A stretch of DNA of 64,000 bases from Photobacterium sanctipauli (GTDB lineage Bacteria > Pseudomonadota > Gammaproteobacteria > Enterobacterales > Vibrionaceae): assembly GCF_003026495.1 (NCBI RefSeq), contig NZ_PYMA01000003.1, positions 372,001 to 436,000 on the forward strand. The letters run 5' to 3'. The translations under genes were made by a program, and so were the position numbers. The notes beneath the pieces are model-generated. The model did no database searches. It was not told the DNA's origin and saw only the letters and a list, made by a program, of their open reading frames with translations. Below, piece by piece: positions 37,523-46,089 of this stretch (its first letter is position 1; every line of letters starts with the position of its first letter).

Positions 37523-38413
37523 TTACAGCCGGTAGGCCTCGAAAGCTTCATTCAATATCTGCAGCAAGGCCTGTCGAACAGGGCCAGACGGGTGGCGTCG
37601 GGTTTGAATAACATCAACAGTCGTGATCCACCCATCCGGTTCATATTCTACGTTTAGCTCAACCAGCTGCTCGGCTTTCAAGTAACTTTCAGCCAAGCGT
37701 CGCGGTACTATCGCCCAGCCCGTGCCCTCCACAGCTAAGTCCAACAAGAGCTGATGGGTACTTGCATACCAGACTTGGGTACTAATGGCATAACTGAACC
37801 ACAGCTCTTTATCGGTCGAGGAACGTTGCACCAGCTGACGATAGTTCCTTAAATCGTTATCTTGCACGGCAGGCATGGCCGCTAGCGGATGGGTGGGCGC
37901 CGCGACAGTCACAAACCGGTTATAGCCCAGCGTCGAAAATTCCGTATTTTCCTGCATGGCGCCATCGGCATAAACAATCCCGACATGGGATGTCCCTTCC
38001 ACCACCCAATGGCGAATATCAAAAGTCGAGCCTGCCACAAATTCAATGTTTGCCATCGGAAACTGCTCAGCCAGCACACTGAGGCGTTTTATCAACGCGG
38101 GCTCTATTAAGCTTTCTTCTATCGCGATGACCAACTCATGCTCTTCATCCGCTTCCAGCGCAGCGACCTTCTGATCCAACCGCTGCTGCTGTAATAAAAT
38201 AGAGCGAGCGATAGGCAACAAGGCACTGCCTTCAGCGGTCAGTTTGAGCATATTGCCACTGCGATCAAACAAGGTTTGGTTAAGTGAGATCTCCAAGTTA
38301 GAAATGGCTTGGCTCGCACCGGATTGGGCACGCTTGAGTTTTCTGGCTGCCGCCGAAATCGAGCCGCAATCACACACAGCGACAAACATTTTCAGTTGCT
38401 CAAAGCTGTACAT
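37523..38413 (-). CDS. LysR-family transcriptional regulator
   Basis: This 296-residue regulator has a LysR helix-turn-helix (about residues 1-60: MYSFEQLKMFVAVCDCGSIS, AAARKLKRAQSGASQAISNLE) and a periplasmic-binding-like effector domain (about 90-290). The start at 38413 has GAGGAA upstream. It may control the DM13 gene that follows on the same strand or an unlinked target. Confidence 0.92.
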   Translation of the reverse strand: MYSFEQLKMFVAVCDCGSISAAARKLKRAQSGASQAISNLEISLNQTLFDRSGNMLKLTAEGSALLPIARSILLQQQRLDQKVAALEADEEHELVIAIEESLIEPALIKRLSVLAEQFPMANIEFVAGSTFDIRHWVVEGTSHVGIVYADGAMQENTEFSTLGYNRFVTVAAPTHPLAAMPAVQDNDLRNYRQLVQRSSTDKELWFSYAISTQVWYASTHQLLLDLAVEGTGWAIVPRRLAESYLKAEQLVELNVEYEPDGWITTVDVIQTRRHPSGPVRQALLQILNEAFEAYRL

Positions 38414-38553
38414 ACGCTTTACTTCCTCTCGTATCACACGCCATTGTAGGCATCGGGCATTGTCGCTGAAAACAGCAAAATATTGAATCAGAAAATACCC
38501 TGTCGACTTTCATTATGCGGACTGTATTTATCAGCGATTCAACAAAAACCTCG

Positions 38554-38584
38554 AAAAGAAAAAAGCCCGCTCTAATGAGCGGGC
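38554..38584 (-). terminator. Terminator of the nucleoside operon
   Basis: GCCCGCTC-TAAT-GAGCGGGC; on the minus strand the stem is followed by a T-rich run. It lies about 130 bp after the porin stop codon. Confidence 0.85.
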
Positions 38585-38711
38585 AAGCAATGCGAGAGTA
38601 TTGCTAAAACATTCATGCTATTTATTAATTCGTGTTGTCGAGACACTATGAACCCTTGGCAATAAATCACCAAAAGAGATAAATAATCAGAATGTAAACG
38701 TGGAAATTAAA

Positions 38712-39458
38712 TTAGAAGTTATATGCCAAGCGGTAAATAAGAATATCACCGTAGCCATCAGCACCTAGCTTATTAACAAAGTAGCGATACATTAGCATTG
38801 CAGTGAAATCCTCATTAATGTTCCAAGCAAAGTTAACTGCACCGTTTAAGCCAGTATCACCATAGTTGTTTTCGGCATATTCATCAGAGCGGAACAGTTC
38901 AATCTGGTTCCAGTTATGTAGCAAAAATGATTCACCAAATGCTTCAAATGCATACCCAGCCTGCCAGCCAATCGTACCGCCGTTCATGCCCGTGTAATCT
39001 TTAACGCCAGCGTTAAATTCATTACTGACATTGATAAACTCTACCGCAGCCCATGGTTTGAACCACCAGTTATCACCCGTCAGGCCTGTATAGCCAAAAC
39101 CCATATATTGGTTAACTTCTCGGATATTTTGATCAATATGGCCGTAGACTTTACCGAATAAACTCGCACCGCTATCGCCTAGGTAAATATGCGCTTCACC
39201 ATTAAAGGTTTGGCCGCGGTTACCGGTTGCTTTATCCACACCTTCGTAGTCATAGAAGCCGTATAGCTCACCCCAGTCGTAGCCTGCCCCACCTTCGACA
39301 CCAATCAGAGCCTGGCGAAAGTCGTTATCATCAACAAAACCTTGGTCCCAGAATTGGTAATCAACGTGGACATTACCCCAACCATAAAGTTGTTCGGCAG
39401 AAACAGCAGACGATAGCAGGCATGACGCAATCGCTGCGCCCTTCAGCAGTTTATTCAT
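38712..39458 (-). CDS. ompK: OmpK/Tsx-family nucleoside-specific outer membrane porin
   Basis: This 248-residue outer membrane beta-barrel has a signal peptide ending SAVSA (about 1-21), alternating aromatic-rich strands (LYGWGNVHVDYQFWDQG, LYGFYDYEGVD) and a C-terminal Phe (LAYNF) as needed for BAM assembly. Tsx-family channels admit nucleosides. Its place after nupC and a nucleoside hydrolase supports this use. In vibrios, OmpK of this family is also a phage receptor. It is the last gene of the operon, 72 bp after nupC. Confidence 0.9.
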   Translation of the reverse strand: MNKLLKGAAIASCLLSSAVSAEQLYGWGNVHVDYQFWDQGFVDDNDFRQALIGVEGGAGYDWGELYGFYDYEGVDKATGNRGQTFNGEAHIYLGDSGASLFGKVYGHIDQNIREVNQYMGFGYTGLTGDNWWFKPWAAVEFINVSNEFNAGVKDYTGMNGGTIGWQAGYAFEAFGESFLLHNWNQIELFRSDEYAENNYGDTGLNGAVNFAWNINEDFTAMLMYRYFVNKLGADGYGDILIYRLAYNF

Positions 39459-39530
39459 AATTTTACCTAATTGTTTTTTTGTTTTGATTTGAAAGGTGGG
39501 TTATTTAATTTAAATAACCCACAAATTTAA

Positions 39531-40751
39531 TTAATTTATTGAAAGGAATAGGCCCGTTAATGCCGCACTCATTAAATTAGCTAATGTCGCCGCTAAAATA
39601 ACTCTCGCCCCCATTGAAGCAATAAACTTTTTCTTATTCGGTACAATCGTACCGAGTACACCAATCATTGCCGCCGGTGCCGACAAGTTGGCAAAACCTG
39701 CCAGTGCCATGGTAATAACAGCTTGGGTATGCGGGCTTAATGTTTCTTTCACTTCAGAGAAGCTCATGAAAGCGACGAATTCATTCAGTACCAGTTTCTG
39801 GCCAAGGAAATTACCGGCCGTCACCACTTCTGAAGCAGGAATACCAAGCAGCCACGCCACAGGGGCAAAAATGTAGCCGAAGATTTTCTGTAGCGTGACA
39901 CCTTCCATACCAACGAGGCCAAACAGTGCGCCTAGAATACCGTTAAACATCGCAATCAGAGCAATCAGCGCCAGTAGCATCACACCGATTGATGCCGCCA
40001 TTTTCAAACCATTGAATGCACCGCTGGTTGCCGCTTCAATGATATTGATTGGCTTTTCTTCATCATTGTAAATATCTAGCTCGACCTCTTCAGGCTGCTC
40101 CGTTTCAGGGAACATGATCTTTGCGAACAACAGGCCTGCAGGCGCAGACATAAAGGCAGCAGCAACCAAGTACTTAATCTCGATCCCCATGCCAGCAAAG
40201 CCAACCAATACCGAACCGGCAATCGATGCAAAGCCACCTGTCATCAGTGCAAACAGTTCAGACTTGGTCATTTTGGGCGCATAGGGCTTCATCATCACAA
40301 ATACGTCTGTGTTACCGATAAAGATATTCGCCGCCGCCGCTGTCGACTCGGCCTGCGAAGTACCCAGTACCTTTTGTACACCCAAGCCAATAAAGCGTAC
40401 CACTCGCTGCATAATGCCAAGGTAATACAACACCGACATCAATGAGCTAAAGAAAATAATGATTGGCAGAACGTGAACGGCAAAAATAAAGCCGGAACCA
40501 AATCGACCTAGCTCACCAAATAAGAAGTTAATCCCCTCGCTTGAGTAGCCCATTATCGAGCTTACACCTTCAGATACACCGATCAGAATAACTTGGCCGG
40601 CTGGCACGAATAGGATAAAAGCGGCAATAGAAGCCTGCAGTAAAAGCGCGATACCTGTTGTTCTAAAGTTAATCGCTTTACGGTTGCTCGATGCCAAATA
40701 GGCAATACCTAGCAGCACCGCGATCCCCGCGATGATAGTTAACGTTTGCAT
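39531..40751 (-). CDS. nupC: NupC-type concentrative nucleoside transporter
   Basis: This 406-residue inner membrane protein of the CNT family imports nucleosides with sodium or protons. It has about ten hydrophobic segments, the Nucleos_tra2 N-terminal and gate regions, and family motifs such as GNTDVFVMMKPYAPKM, LMTGGFASIAGSVL and NEFVAFMSF. It follows the nucleoside hydrolase after 14 bp, with AGGGA before the ATG, so it is in the same operon. Confidence 0.95.
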   Translation of the reverse strand: MQTLTIIAGIAVLLGIAYLASSNRKAINFRTTGIALLLQASIAAFILFVPAGQVILIGVSEGVSSIMGYSSEGINFLFGELGRFGSGFIFAVHVLPIIIFFSSLMSVLYYLGIMQRVVRFIGLGVQKVLGTSQAESTAAAANIFIGNTDVFVMMKPYAPKMTKSELFALMTGGFASIAGSVLVGFAGMGIEIKYLVAAAFMSAPAGLLFAKIMFPETEQPEEVELDIYNDEEKPINIIEAATSGAFNGLKMAASIGVMLLALIALIAMFNGILGALFGLVGMEGVTLQKIFGYIFAPVAWLLGIPASEVVTAGNFLGQKLVLNEFVAFMSFSEVKETLSPHTQAVITMALAGFANLSAPAAMIGVLGTIVPNKKKFIASMGARVILAATLANLMSAALTGLFLSIN

Positions 40752-40765
40752 TTTTAATCCCTGAA

Positions 40766-41710
40766 TTAGCCTTTAATTAATTTTTTGAACATATCGACAA
40801 AGAGGTGATCTCGCTCGATATATTTAATAACGCGAATAGGGTGGCGGCTGTGGTCAAATGACCAAGTAAAGTTATCGTTCAGCACTGGCGACGGCACGAT
40901 ATGGCTGGTGTACCAAGAGGCATCAAGCACATAGCCAACAGGCGCGATATCCCAAACCACCTTGCGGTTACCAAAACCAATCCAAGGGCATTTCGATGAC
41001 TCAGAGCCAAGGTAATGACCAATTTCGCTGGTATTTAGCAAGTAATGTTCAAGTTCAGGTACCGATGTTGCCAAGGTGTTGGTGACACCCATGCATGGGA
41101 ACAAGGTTAATGCCACACCAGAATCCAGCAACACACGGCTTGCAGCAATATCCTGCAGCATGTTGTATTCATAGGTGTTTTCCCAATCGAAAGCGTGACC
41201 ACCAAGCCAAAGCACATGAATTTTTTCCACCAGCGATGGTTCAATCATCAGGGCGCTGGCAATATTCGTCGGCGCACCAATCGCGATAACCTGCAAAGTC
41301 CCTTCGCAGTTTTTCGCACGCTCGATGAGATCATCAACCGCGGGGGTACGCTCAGGGGTTGCCAAGTCTTTTAAGTAAGCCGTTGCACCACGAAATACCG
41401 CAGGCTTCGACGCCACATGCACCTTATCAATCACGCGGAAGATTTCATCGTAGCTGAGATCCATCCCCACTTTGGCCTCTTTCACCGCTTCATGGGTATC
41501 ATTAAACATTGAATTGGTAAAAGGCGCGGCATAGACAGCCTGCAGATCAATGCGTTCATGGTTCAACATCGCCCATGCAATGGCATACTGATCATCGATC
41601 TCATTGAATGTATCGCTGTCAATGACAACAGGGACACGCCCGGTATCGGGCACATCAAGTAATGCAGCGCGCTGGGTAAGCGTTAGGCTTGGAAAAGTAG
41701 GCTTCGTCAT
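40766..41710 (-). CDS. Nucleoside hydrolase (inosine-uridine preferring type)
   Basis: This 314-residue cytoplasmic enzyme splits the N-glycosidic bond of nucleosides to base and ribose. The N-terminal calcium cluster reads VVIDSDTFNEIDDQYAIAWAM, a variant of the DTDxGxDD motif found in a subgroup of the family. Other landmarks are IGAPTNIASAL and the late WDIAPVGYVLD region. Ribose freed here can be phosphorylated by the kinase fusion encoded 28 bp upstream, and the nucleoside is supplied by the NupC and OmpK proteins. Confidence 0.92.
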   Translation of the reverse strand: MTKPTFPSLTLTQRAALLDVPDTGRVPVVIDSDTFNEIDDQYAIAWAMLNHERIDLQAVYAAPFTNSMFNDTHEAVKEAKVGMDLSYDEIFRVIDKVHVASKPAVFRGATAYLKDLATPERTPAVDDLIERAKNCEGTLQVIAIGAPTNIASALMIEPSLVEKIHVLWLGGHAFDWENTYEYNMLQDIAASRVLLDSGVALTLFPCMGVTNTLATSVPELEHYLLNTSEIGHYLGSESSKCPWIGFGNRKVVWDIAPVGYVLDASWYTSHIVPSPVLNDNFTWSFDHSRHPIRVIKYIERDHLFVDMFKKLIKG

Positions 41711-41738
41711 TGTCTTATCTCTTCTGAAATCGTTATGG

Positions 41739-42944
41739 TTATTTCGCTAGTGCTAAGCGGGCTTGAACAAGTGCATCATCCGGCATGTTTGACGCACCCT
41801 TACGCTCAACAGCCAAAGAAGCAAAGGCCGATGCGTAGTTAATGGCATCAAATAACGGTTTACCATTGGCCAAACAGGCAGCCAAGGCGCCATTGAAGGA
41901 GTCGCCTGCACCACTGGTATCGGCAACCACGGCTTTAAAGGGTTCGAACTGGTGGAACGCTTCGCCATCAAAAACCAAACAACCTTTTGAGCCCAGTGTG
42001 ATAATCACGATTTTAGGGCCCATTTCATGGATCACTTGCGCGGCTTTCTTGGCATCTTCCAGTGAATGAATAGCGACCCCGGATAGCTCTTCTGCTTCGG
42101 TTTCATTCGGGGTAATTAGATCAATCATGTTAATAATGGTTTTGACATCATCAACATAAGGCGCAGGGTTTAGCATTACCAACGCATTGGTACGGCTGGC
42201 ATACTCCACTGCCATACGGGTAATCGCAAAGTTGTTTTCAAGCTGGGTAAGAAATACCTTTGCATCTTGAATGCGCACTAGATCATCTGAAATTTCGTCT
42301 TCATGAATATTTTCATTGGCACCCAAATCGATAGTGATCATATTGTCGCGCTCTGATTCCGACACCAACACCACGGCATTGCCCGTTGGTTTCTCTTCAT
42401 CTTCCATCACTGTCAATGACTTAAGCTGAGTGCTCGAAAAGTAGTTTCTTGCCTTCTCACCGAACTCATCCTTACCAATTTTCACGGTAAAATGAACGGC
42501 ATCGCTTACCTTAGCGGCGGCAGTCGCTTGGTTAGAGCCTTTACCACCAGCATAGAAGTTCGTCGATTTTGCATGGATAGTTTGACCGACCGTCGGAAAG
42601 CTCGACACCTCTGTGACGATATCAACATTAAATGAACCCAGAATATATACCTCTGATGTGTTCGCTTCTTTCTCAGCCGCTGCATTTGCTTGGCTATATT
42701 TATTACCTAAGTTCATCATGATTTTCTTGATACCAGTTTCTTTGAAAATATCTTTTTCAACGAGGTTAATCACTTTCGCACCACCAAAAAACAATTGAGC
42801 AATACCGCTGTCTTCAAGTGTTTTTAAATCACGACGGATCGTTCTTTCCGTTACGCTGAACTGGCGAACCAAGTCCGATGTAAACACTTTCTTCTTCTGG
42901 AGTAGCAGTATTCTTATCGCTCTAATTCTTTCTTGCTTATTCAT
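41739..42944 (-). CDS. DeoR-type helix-turn-helix fused to PfkB ribokinase
   Basis: This 401-residue protein joins a DeoR-like DNA-binding domain (about 1-60, with VTERTIRRDLKTLEDSGIAQL) by a short linker to a complete ribokinase-type PfkB domain (about 97-400). The kinase has the sugar site GGKGSNQATAAA, the PAPYVDD region and the catalytic TSGAGDSFNG (Asp near residue 345). It probably phosphorylates ribose released by the nucleoside hydrolase and also regulates its own operon, perhaps sensing ribose. Kinases with extra N-terminal HTH domains exist in E. coli (for example YeiI), so the layout is unusual but not unique. It is the first gene of the operon; AGAGG precedes the ATG. Confidence 0.9.
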   Translation of the reverse strand: MNKQERIRAIRILLLQKKKVFTSDLVRQFSVTERTIRRDLKTLEDSGIAQLFFGGAKVINLVEKDIFKETGIKKIMMNLGNKYSQANAAAEKEANTSEVYILGSFNVDIVTEVSSFPTVGQTIHAKSTNFYAGGKGSNQATAAAKVSDAVHFTVKIGKDEFGEKARNYFSSTQLKSLTVMEDEEKPTGNAVVLVSESERDNMITIDLGANENIHEDEISDDLVRIQDAKVFLTQLENNFAITRMAVEYASRTNALVMLNPAPYVDDVKTIINMIDLITPNETEAEELSGVAIHSLEDAKKAAQVIHEMGPKIVIITLGSKGCLVFDGEAFHQFEPFKAVVADTSGAGDSFNGALAACLANGKPLFDAINYASAFASLAVERKGASNMPDDALVQARLALAK

Positions 42945-43026
42945 TCATGCACCTCTTTGATGGTAGAAATCATAGCGAACACCTCCTACCGATACTTTTA
43001 CCTTTCACATAGTTTACGTGCTAACC

Positions 43027-43043
43027 CGGACATTTTATGTCCG
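43027..43043. promoter_or_regulatory. Putative operator of the nucleoside operon
   Basis: CGGACAT-TTT-ATGTCCG is a perfect 7-bp inverted repeat 83 bp upstream of the HTH-kinase start. An extra half site ATGTCCG lies at 43158-43164. It is a candidate target for the HTH-ribokinase fusion or for the divergent LysR protein. Confidence 0.55.
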
Positions 43044-43297
43044 AACCTGAATCCTGGCTGTACGGAACATTCAATTGCTTGAATAGCAGCAGTAATATAA
43101 TGTGGAATTACTATTAACTGTGATATCCATCGGCACCAAATTGACAAGCCATGCCGAATGTCCGTTCTATTTTTCTTACGACTTGGTAGATTGCTTTAAC
43201 TTAGGCTTGGATATTAACCAAAAACAACGCTGCTCTATCGCCTTAATGACAATGCTCAAGCCCTTTGCATGATTGATGATTCTGGTTGGTACATTGA

Positions 43298-44203
43298 ATG
43301 AATATCGAACACCTGAAATTGTTTGTCCGTTTGGCTTCAACTCACAACATCAGCTCTGCCGGACAAGAGCTTGGCCTATCGCCAGCGGTGGCCAGTTCGC
43401 ATATCAACAAACTCGAAGAAGGGCTGGGGATCCGCTTGGTGCACCGTACCACCCGCAAAGTATCGCTCACCGAGGAAGGTCAAGCTTTTCTTCCCCACGC
43501 CGAAGAAGTGCTAGCCACCGTAGAAGCAGCCCGGGCATCCGTTGGGGCAGGCAGCGAGTCGCCAAGCGGAACCTTGCGGGTTACCGCACCAGCTTCATTT
43601 GGCCGGATGCACTTGATCCCTGCCCTGAAGGGCTTTATGGCACGCTACCCACAGCTGATGGTGGATTTTCGTTTTTCCGATTCGATTGTTGATTTAGTGG
43701 AAGGCGGGTTCGATATTGCAATCCGGAATGCGGAGCTTAAAGATTCGACGCTCATTGCCCGCAAACTCGCACCAGATAACCGGATAGTGTGCGCATCACC
43801 AGAATACCTCGCGCAATATGGCGAGCCAACGACACCCGAAACGCTCAAAGCACACCGGTGCGTTAATTTAGCCGGATTAGAGACATGGGGGTTTAAAACC
43901 CCAAGCGGAATACAGAACATCAAAACGCGAGGCTGCTTTCGCTCTGACAATGGCGATGCGGTAAGGGATGCTTGCGTGGACGGGTTAGGTATTGCACTTA
44001 GCTCGACCTGGTGCTCTTACCAACACATTAAAGATGGGTCATTGGTTCAAATATTAAAAGACTACCCGCTAGTCTCTGACACGGCTATCTGGTTGGTGTA
44101 CCCCAGCTCTCGCCTGATAGCACCAAAAGTTAGGGCATTCATCGACTACTTCACCGAATACTATGGCAGCCCCCCCTACTGGGATAAGGCATTAGCGCAA
44201 TAA
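43298..44203 (+). CDS. LysR-family transcriptional regulator
   Basis: This 301-residue regulator of the AaeR/DsdC-like LysR group has an HTH at about residues 1-60 (MNIEHLKLFVRLASTHNISS, AGQELGLSPAVASSHINKLEE) and a substrate-binding domain with the common LysR segment GTLRVTAPASFGRMHLIP. It diverges from the nucleoside operon by 353 bp and converges with the SDR gene. The target is unknown. Confidence 0.92.
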   Translation: MNIEHLKLFVRLASTHNISSAGQELGLSPAVASSHINKLEEGLGIRLVHRTTRKVSLTEEGQAFLPHAEEVLATVEAARASVGAGSESPSGTLRVTAPASFGRMHLIPALKGFMARYPQLMVDFRFSDSIVDLVEGGFDIAIRNAELKDSTLIARKLAPDNRIVCASPEYLAQYGEPTTPETLKAHRCVNLAGLETWGFKTPSGIQNIKTRGCFRSDNGDAVRDACVDGLGIALSSTWCSYQHIKDGSLVQILKDYPLVSDTAIWLVYPSSRLIAPKVRAFIDYFTEYYGSPPYWDKALAQ

Positions 44204-44209
44204 ACAATA

Positions 44210-44239
44210 AGAGCGCCACTCCCCTAAGAGCGGCGCTCT
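44210..44239. terminator. Hairpin terminator between LysR and SDR genes
   Basis: AGAGCGCC and GGCGCTCT pair around a 14-nt loop between convergent genes. Confidence 0.75.
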
Positions 44240-44268
44240 ATCTATTTTAATGGAGCAACCAGCTCGCG

Positions 44269-45078
44269 CTATGAGCGCATTGCCGCCAATACACTTTCAA
44301 TTTTAGCGGTAACCGCTTGGGCTTTTTGATCATCCAAGGCATCTGAGTGCGGACTGCCAAACCGGCCAATATCGTTATCAAAATACTTACCCGCGGCATC
44401 TTCAAACTCATCAGACAATGCAGCACGGCATAGGATGTCTGCCCCCACGCGCAAATCGCCACCCACCACACCAAAGGCGCTCTTCACCATTTTCGAGCCC
44501 AACAAAGAAGCCGGGTTGACCGACACCACCATTGGCCCCTTGCCATTAAGCGATGCCGCCATCGTGCGCGTCCACATGGTGATAGCCAGTTTACTCTGGG
44601 CATAGGCCGCCCCATCAGAGAGCTGAACATTACCCGCCAAGGCTTCCAAATCGACAGGGGCCTGCGCGGCCGAAGAAAGGTTCACCACACGCCCCTTATC
44701 GCCAAATAGCGGCAGCAGTGCTTTGGTTAGCAGGTACGGCGCAATAGTATTCACCGCAAAGCGAATATCCAACCCGTCTTGTGTTACTGCCGTTGGCGCA
44801 CCATATACCCCCGCGTTATTGATCAATACATCAAGCTTGCCATGACGTTCAGCGACTTCCGTTACCAGGGCATCCACATCAGAAAGGCGAGACAGGTCGG
44901 CCACGTAGGTTTCGAATTTCTCAGCGCCGTAATCTTGGGCCAAATCACTCGCAACGTTTTTCAGCTTATCCGGGTTACGTCCGTGCAGTAGTACTCGGTG
45001 ACCTTGTTCTGCCAGCATCTTTGCGGTTTCAAGGCCAATACCATCTGTCGCCCCAGTAAGCAGAATCGTTTTATGCAT
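44269..45078 (-). CDS. Short-chain dehydrogenase/reductase
   Basis: This 269-residue NAD(P)-dependent SDR has the cofactor motif TGATDGIG (residues about 9-16), NNAGVYG (about 90) and the conserved Ser of VNLSSAAQ, followed by AYAQSKLA with the catalytic Tyr and Lys. Overall it looks like the retinol-dehydrogenase-like or protochlorophyllide-reductase-like group of classical SDRs. Substrate unknown. The start at 45078 has GAGGA 7 nt upstream. Confidence 0.92.
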   Translation of the reverse strand: MHKTILLTGATDGIGLETAKMLAEQGHRVLLHGRNPDKLKNVASDLAQDYGAEKFETYVADLSRLSDVDALVTEVAERHGKLDVLINNAGVYGAPTAVTQDGLDIRFAVNTIAPYLLTKALLPLFGDKGRVVNLSSAAQAPVDLEALAGNVQLSDGAAYAQSKLAITMWTRTMAASLNGKGPMVVSVNPASLLGSKMVKSAFGVVGGDLRVGADILCRAALSDEFEDAAGKYFDNDIGRFGSPHSDALDDQKAQAVTAKIESVLAAMRS

Positions 45079-45371
45079 GTTGAAATCCTCACCTTTAGCC
45101 AATCAATTGGCACCGTCACTGTATGGGTTAATCATAAGTGTGGCCCAGGCAATAAACTATTGGCAAAAAGACGAAAACAGTTTCAATGGAATGTTGATAA
45201 TGACAAGCCATCGCCCGCTTCATTTAAATAACGAACCAGCACTGGTCAATAAATGTGCAGTTATACCGCTGCAGGACAATTGTTTTTCTATATTTCCGTT
45301 TCTAACTATATTGTCCACCATGACTAATAGTATGATAGTGTGATTAACGAAAGTTCCAACGCGGTACCCGA

Positions 45372-45944
45372 ATGAGCCAGTCCCAACTCCAACTCGATGT
45401 CTGTACACTCGCATTATTGCACCTTGAATTTAAAAAACTCGATAAGCCGCTTTCGCTAGCAGAAAGAAATAACCTGCTTATCCAGTTTCTCAAGCCTAAG
45501 ATCAAAGCTAACCACTATCGTGCGATCAAGAAATCGACAAAGAAATGGGTGATGATGGGACGTCAGCCTGGTGCCGATCTTGAATCCGTTTTGGAGCAAG
45601 AGCAAGAACGACTGCAGGCGGTTTGCTCTACTGATATGTACCGCTTCGTTGATCTTATTGGCGAGATTGAGCAACTTCTGCGTACCAAAGTACAGTACTC
45701 CGTCGCCCGCGAAATTGACCTCAATGCGAGATACGGCAAGGTGCTCGTGACCGTTGTCGACGAGGACCTAACTGCCAGCTTTGACGATGATGGCCTGATG
45801 ATTAAATCGACCCAGATCTTATTCATTGGCAACAGCGAGCACAAAGAAATCTTTTCTGCCGCTATCGAAAAAGATAACAACTTCCAATCTGTCGTCGCCT
45901 ACGAAGATGACAACCACCTGCGGGTTGAGTTGTTTAGGTTGTAA
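45372..45944 (+). CDS. Hypothetical protein (190 aa)
   Basis: I do not recognise a family. The protein is predicted to be cytoplasmic, with a basic helical N-terminal half (many Lys/Arg to about residue 65), a helical segment rich in Glu/Gln (about 70-115) and a beta-rich acidic C-terminal part. There is no signal peptide. Codon use is like that of its neighbours. It is divergent from the SDR gene. Confidence 0.7.
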   Translation: MSQSQLQLDVCTLALLHLEFKKLDKPLSLAERNNLLIQFLKPKIKANHYRAIKKSTKKWVMMGRQPGADLESVLEQEQERLQAVCSTDMYRFVDLIGEIEQLLRTKVQYSVAREIDLNARYGKVLVTVVDEDLTASFDDDGLMIKSTQILFIGNSEHKEIFSAAIEKDNNFQSVVAYEDDNHLRVELFRL

Positions 45945-46089
45945 TTTAAAGATAAAAAATATAGCTGGCCAATAAAAGTGGGCAATTAATAACTAAAACT
46001 GCCCTAACTTATTAAACCAACTATATTGAAGTTACCGAGATATTTAATCTAATATCAATTGCCTACTCTTATCGGCATTGTCGATAAAA

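Noticed and set aside
43273..43692. A 139-residue plus-strand frame overlapping the LysR gene start
   Set aside because: It is an out-of-frame shadow of the LysR gene, which has clear HTH and effector domains.
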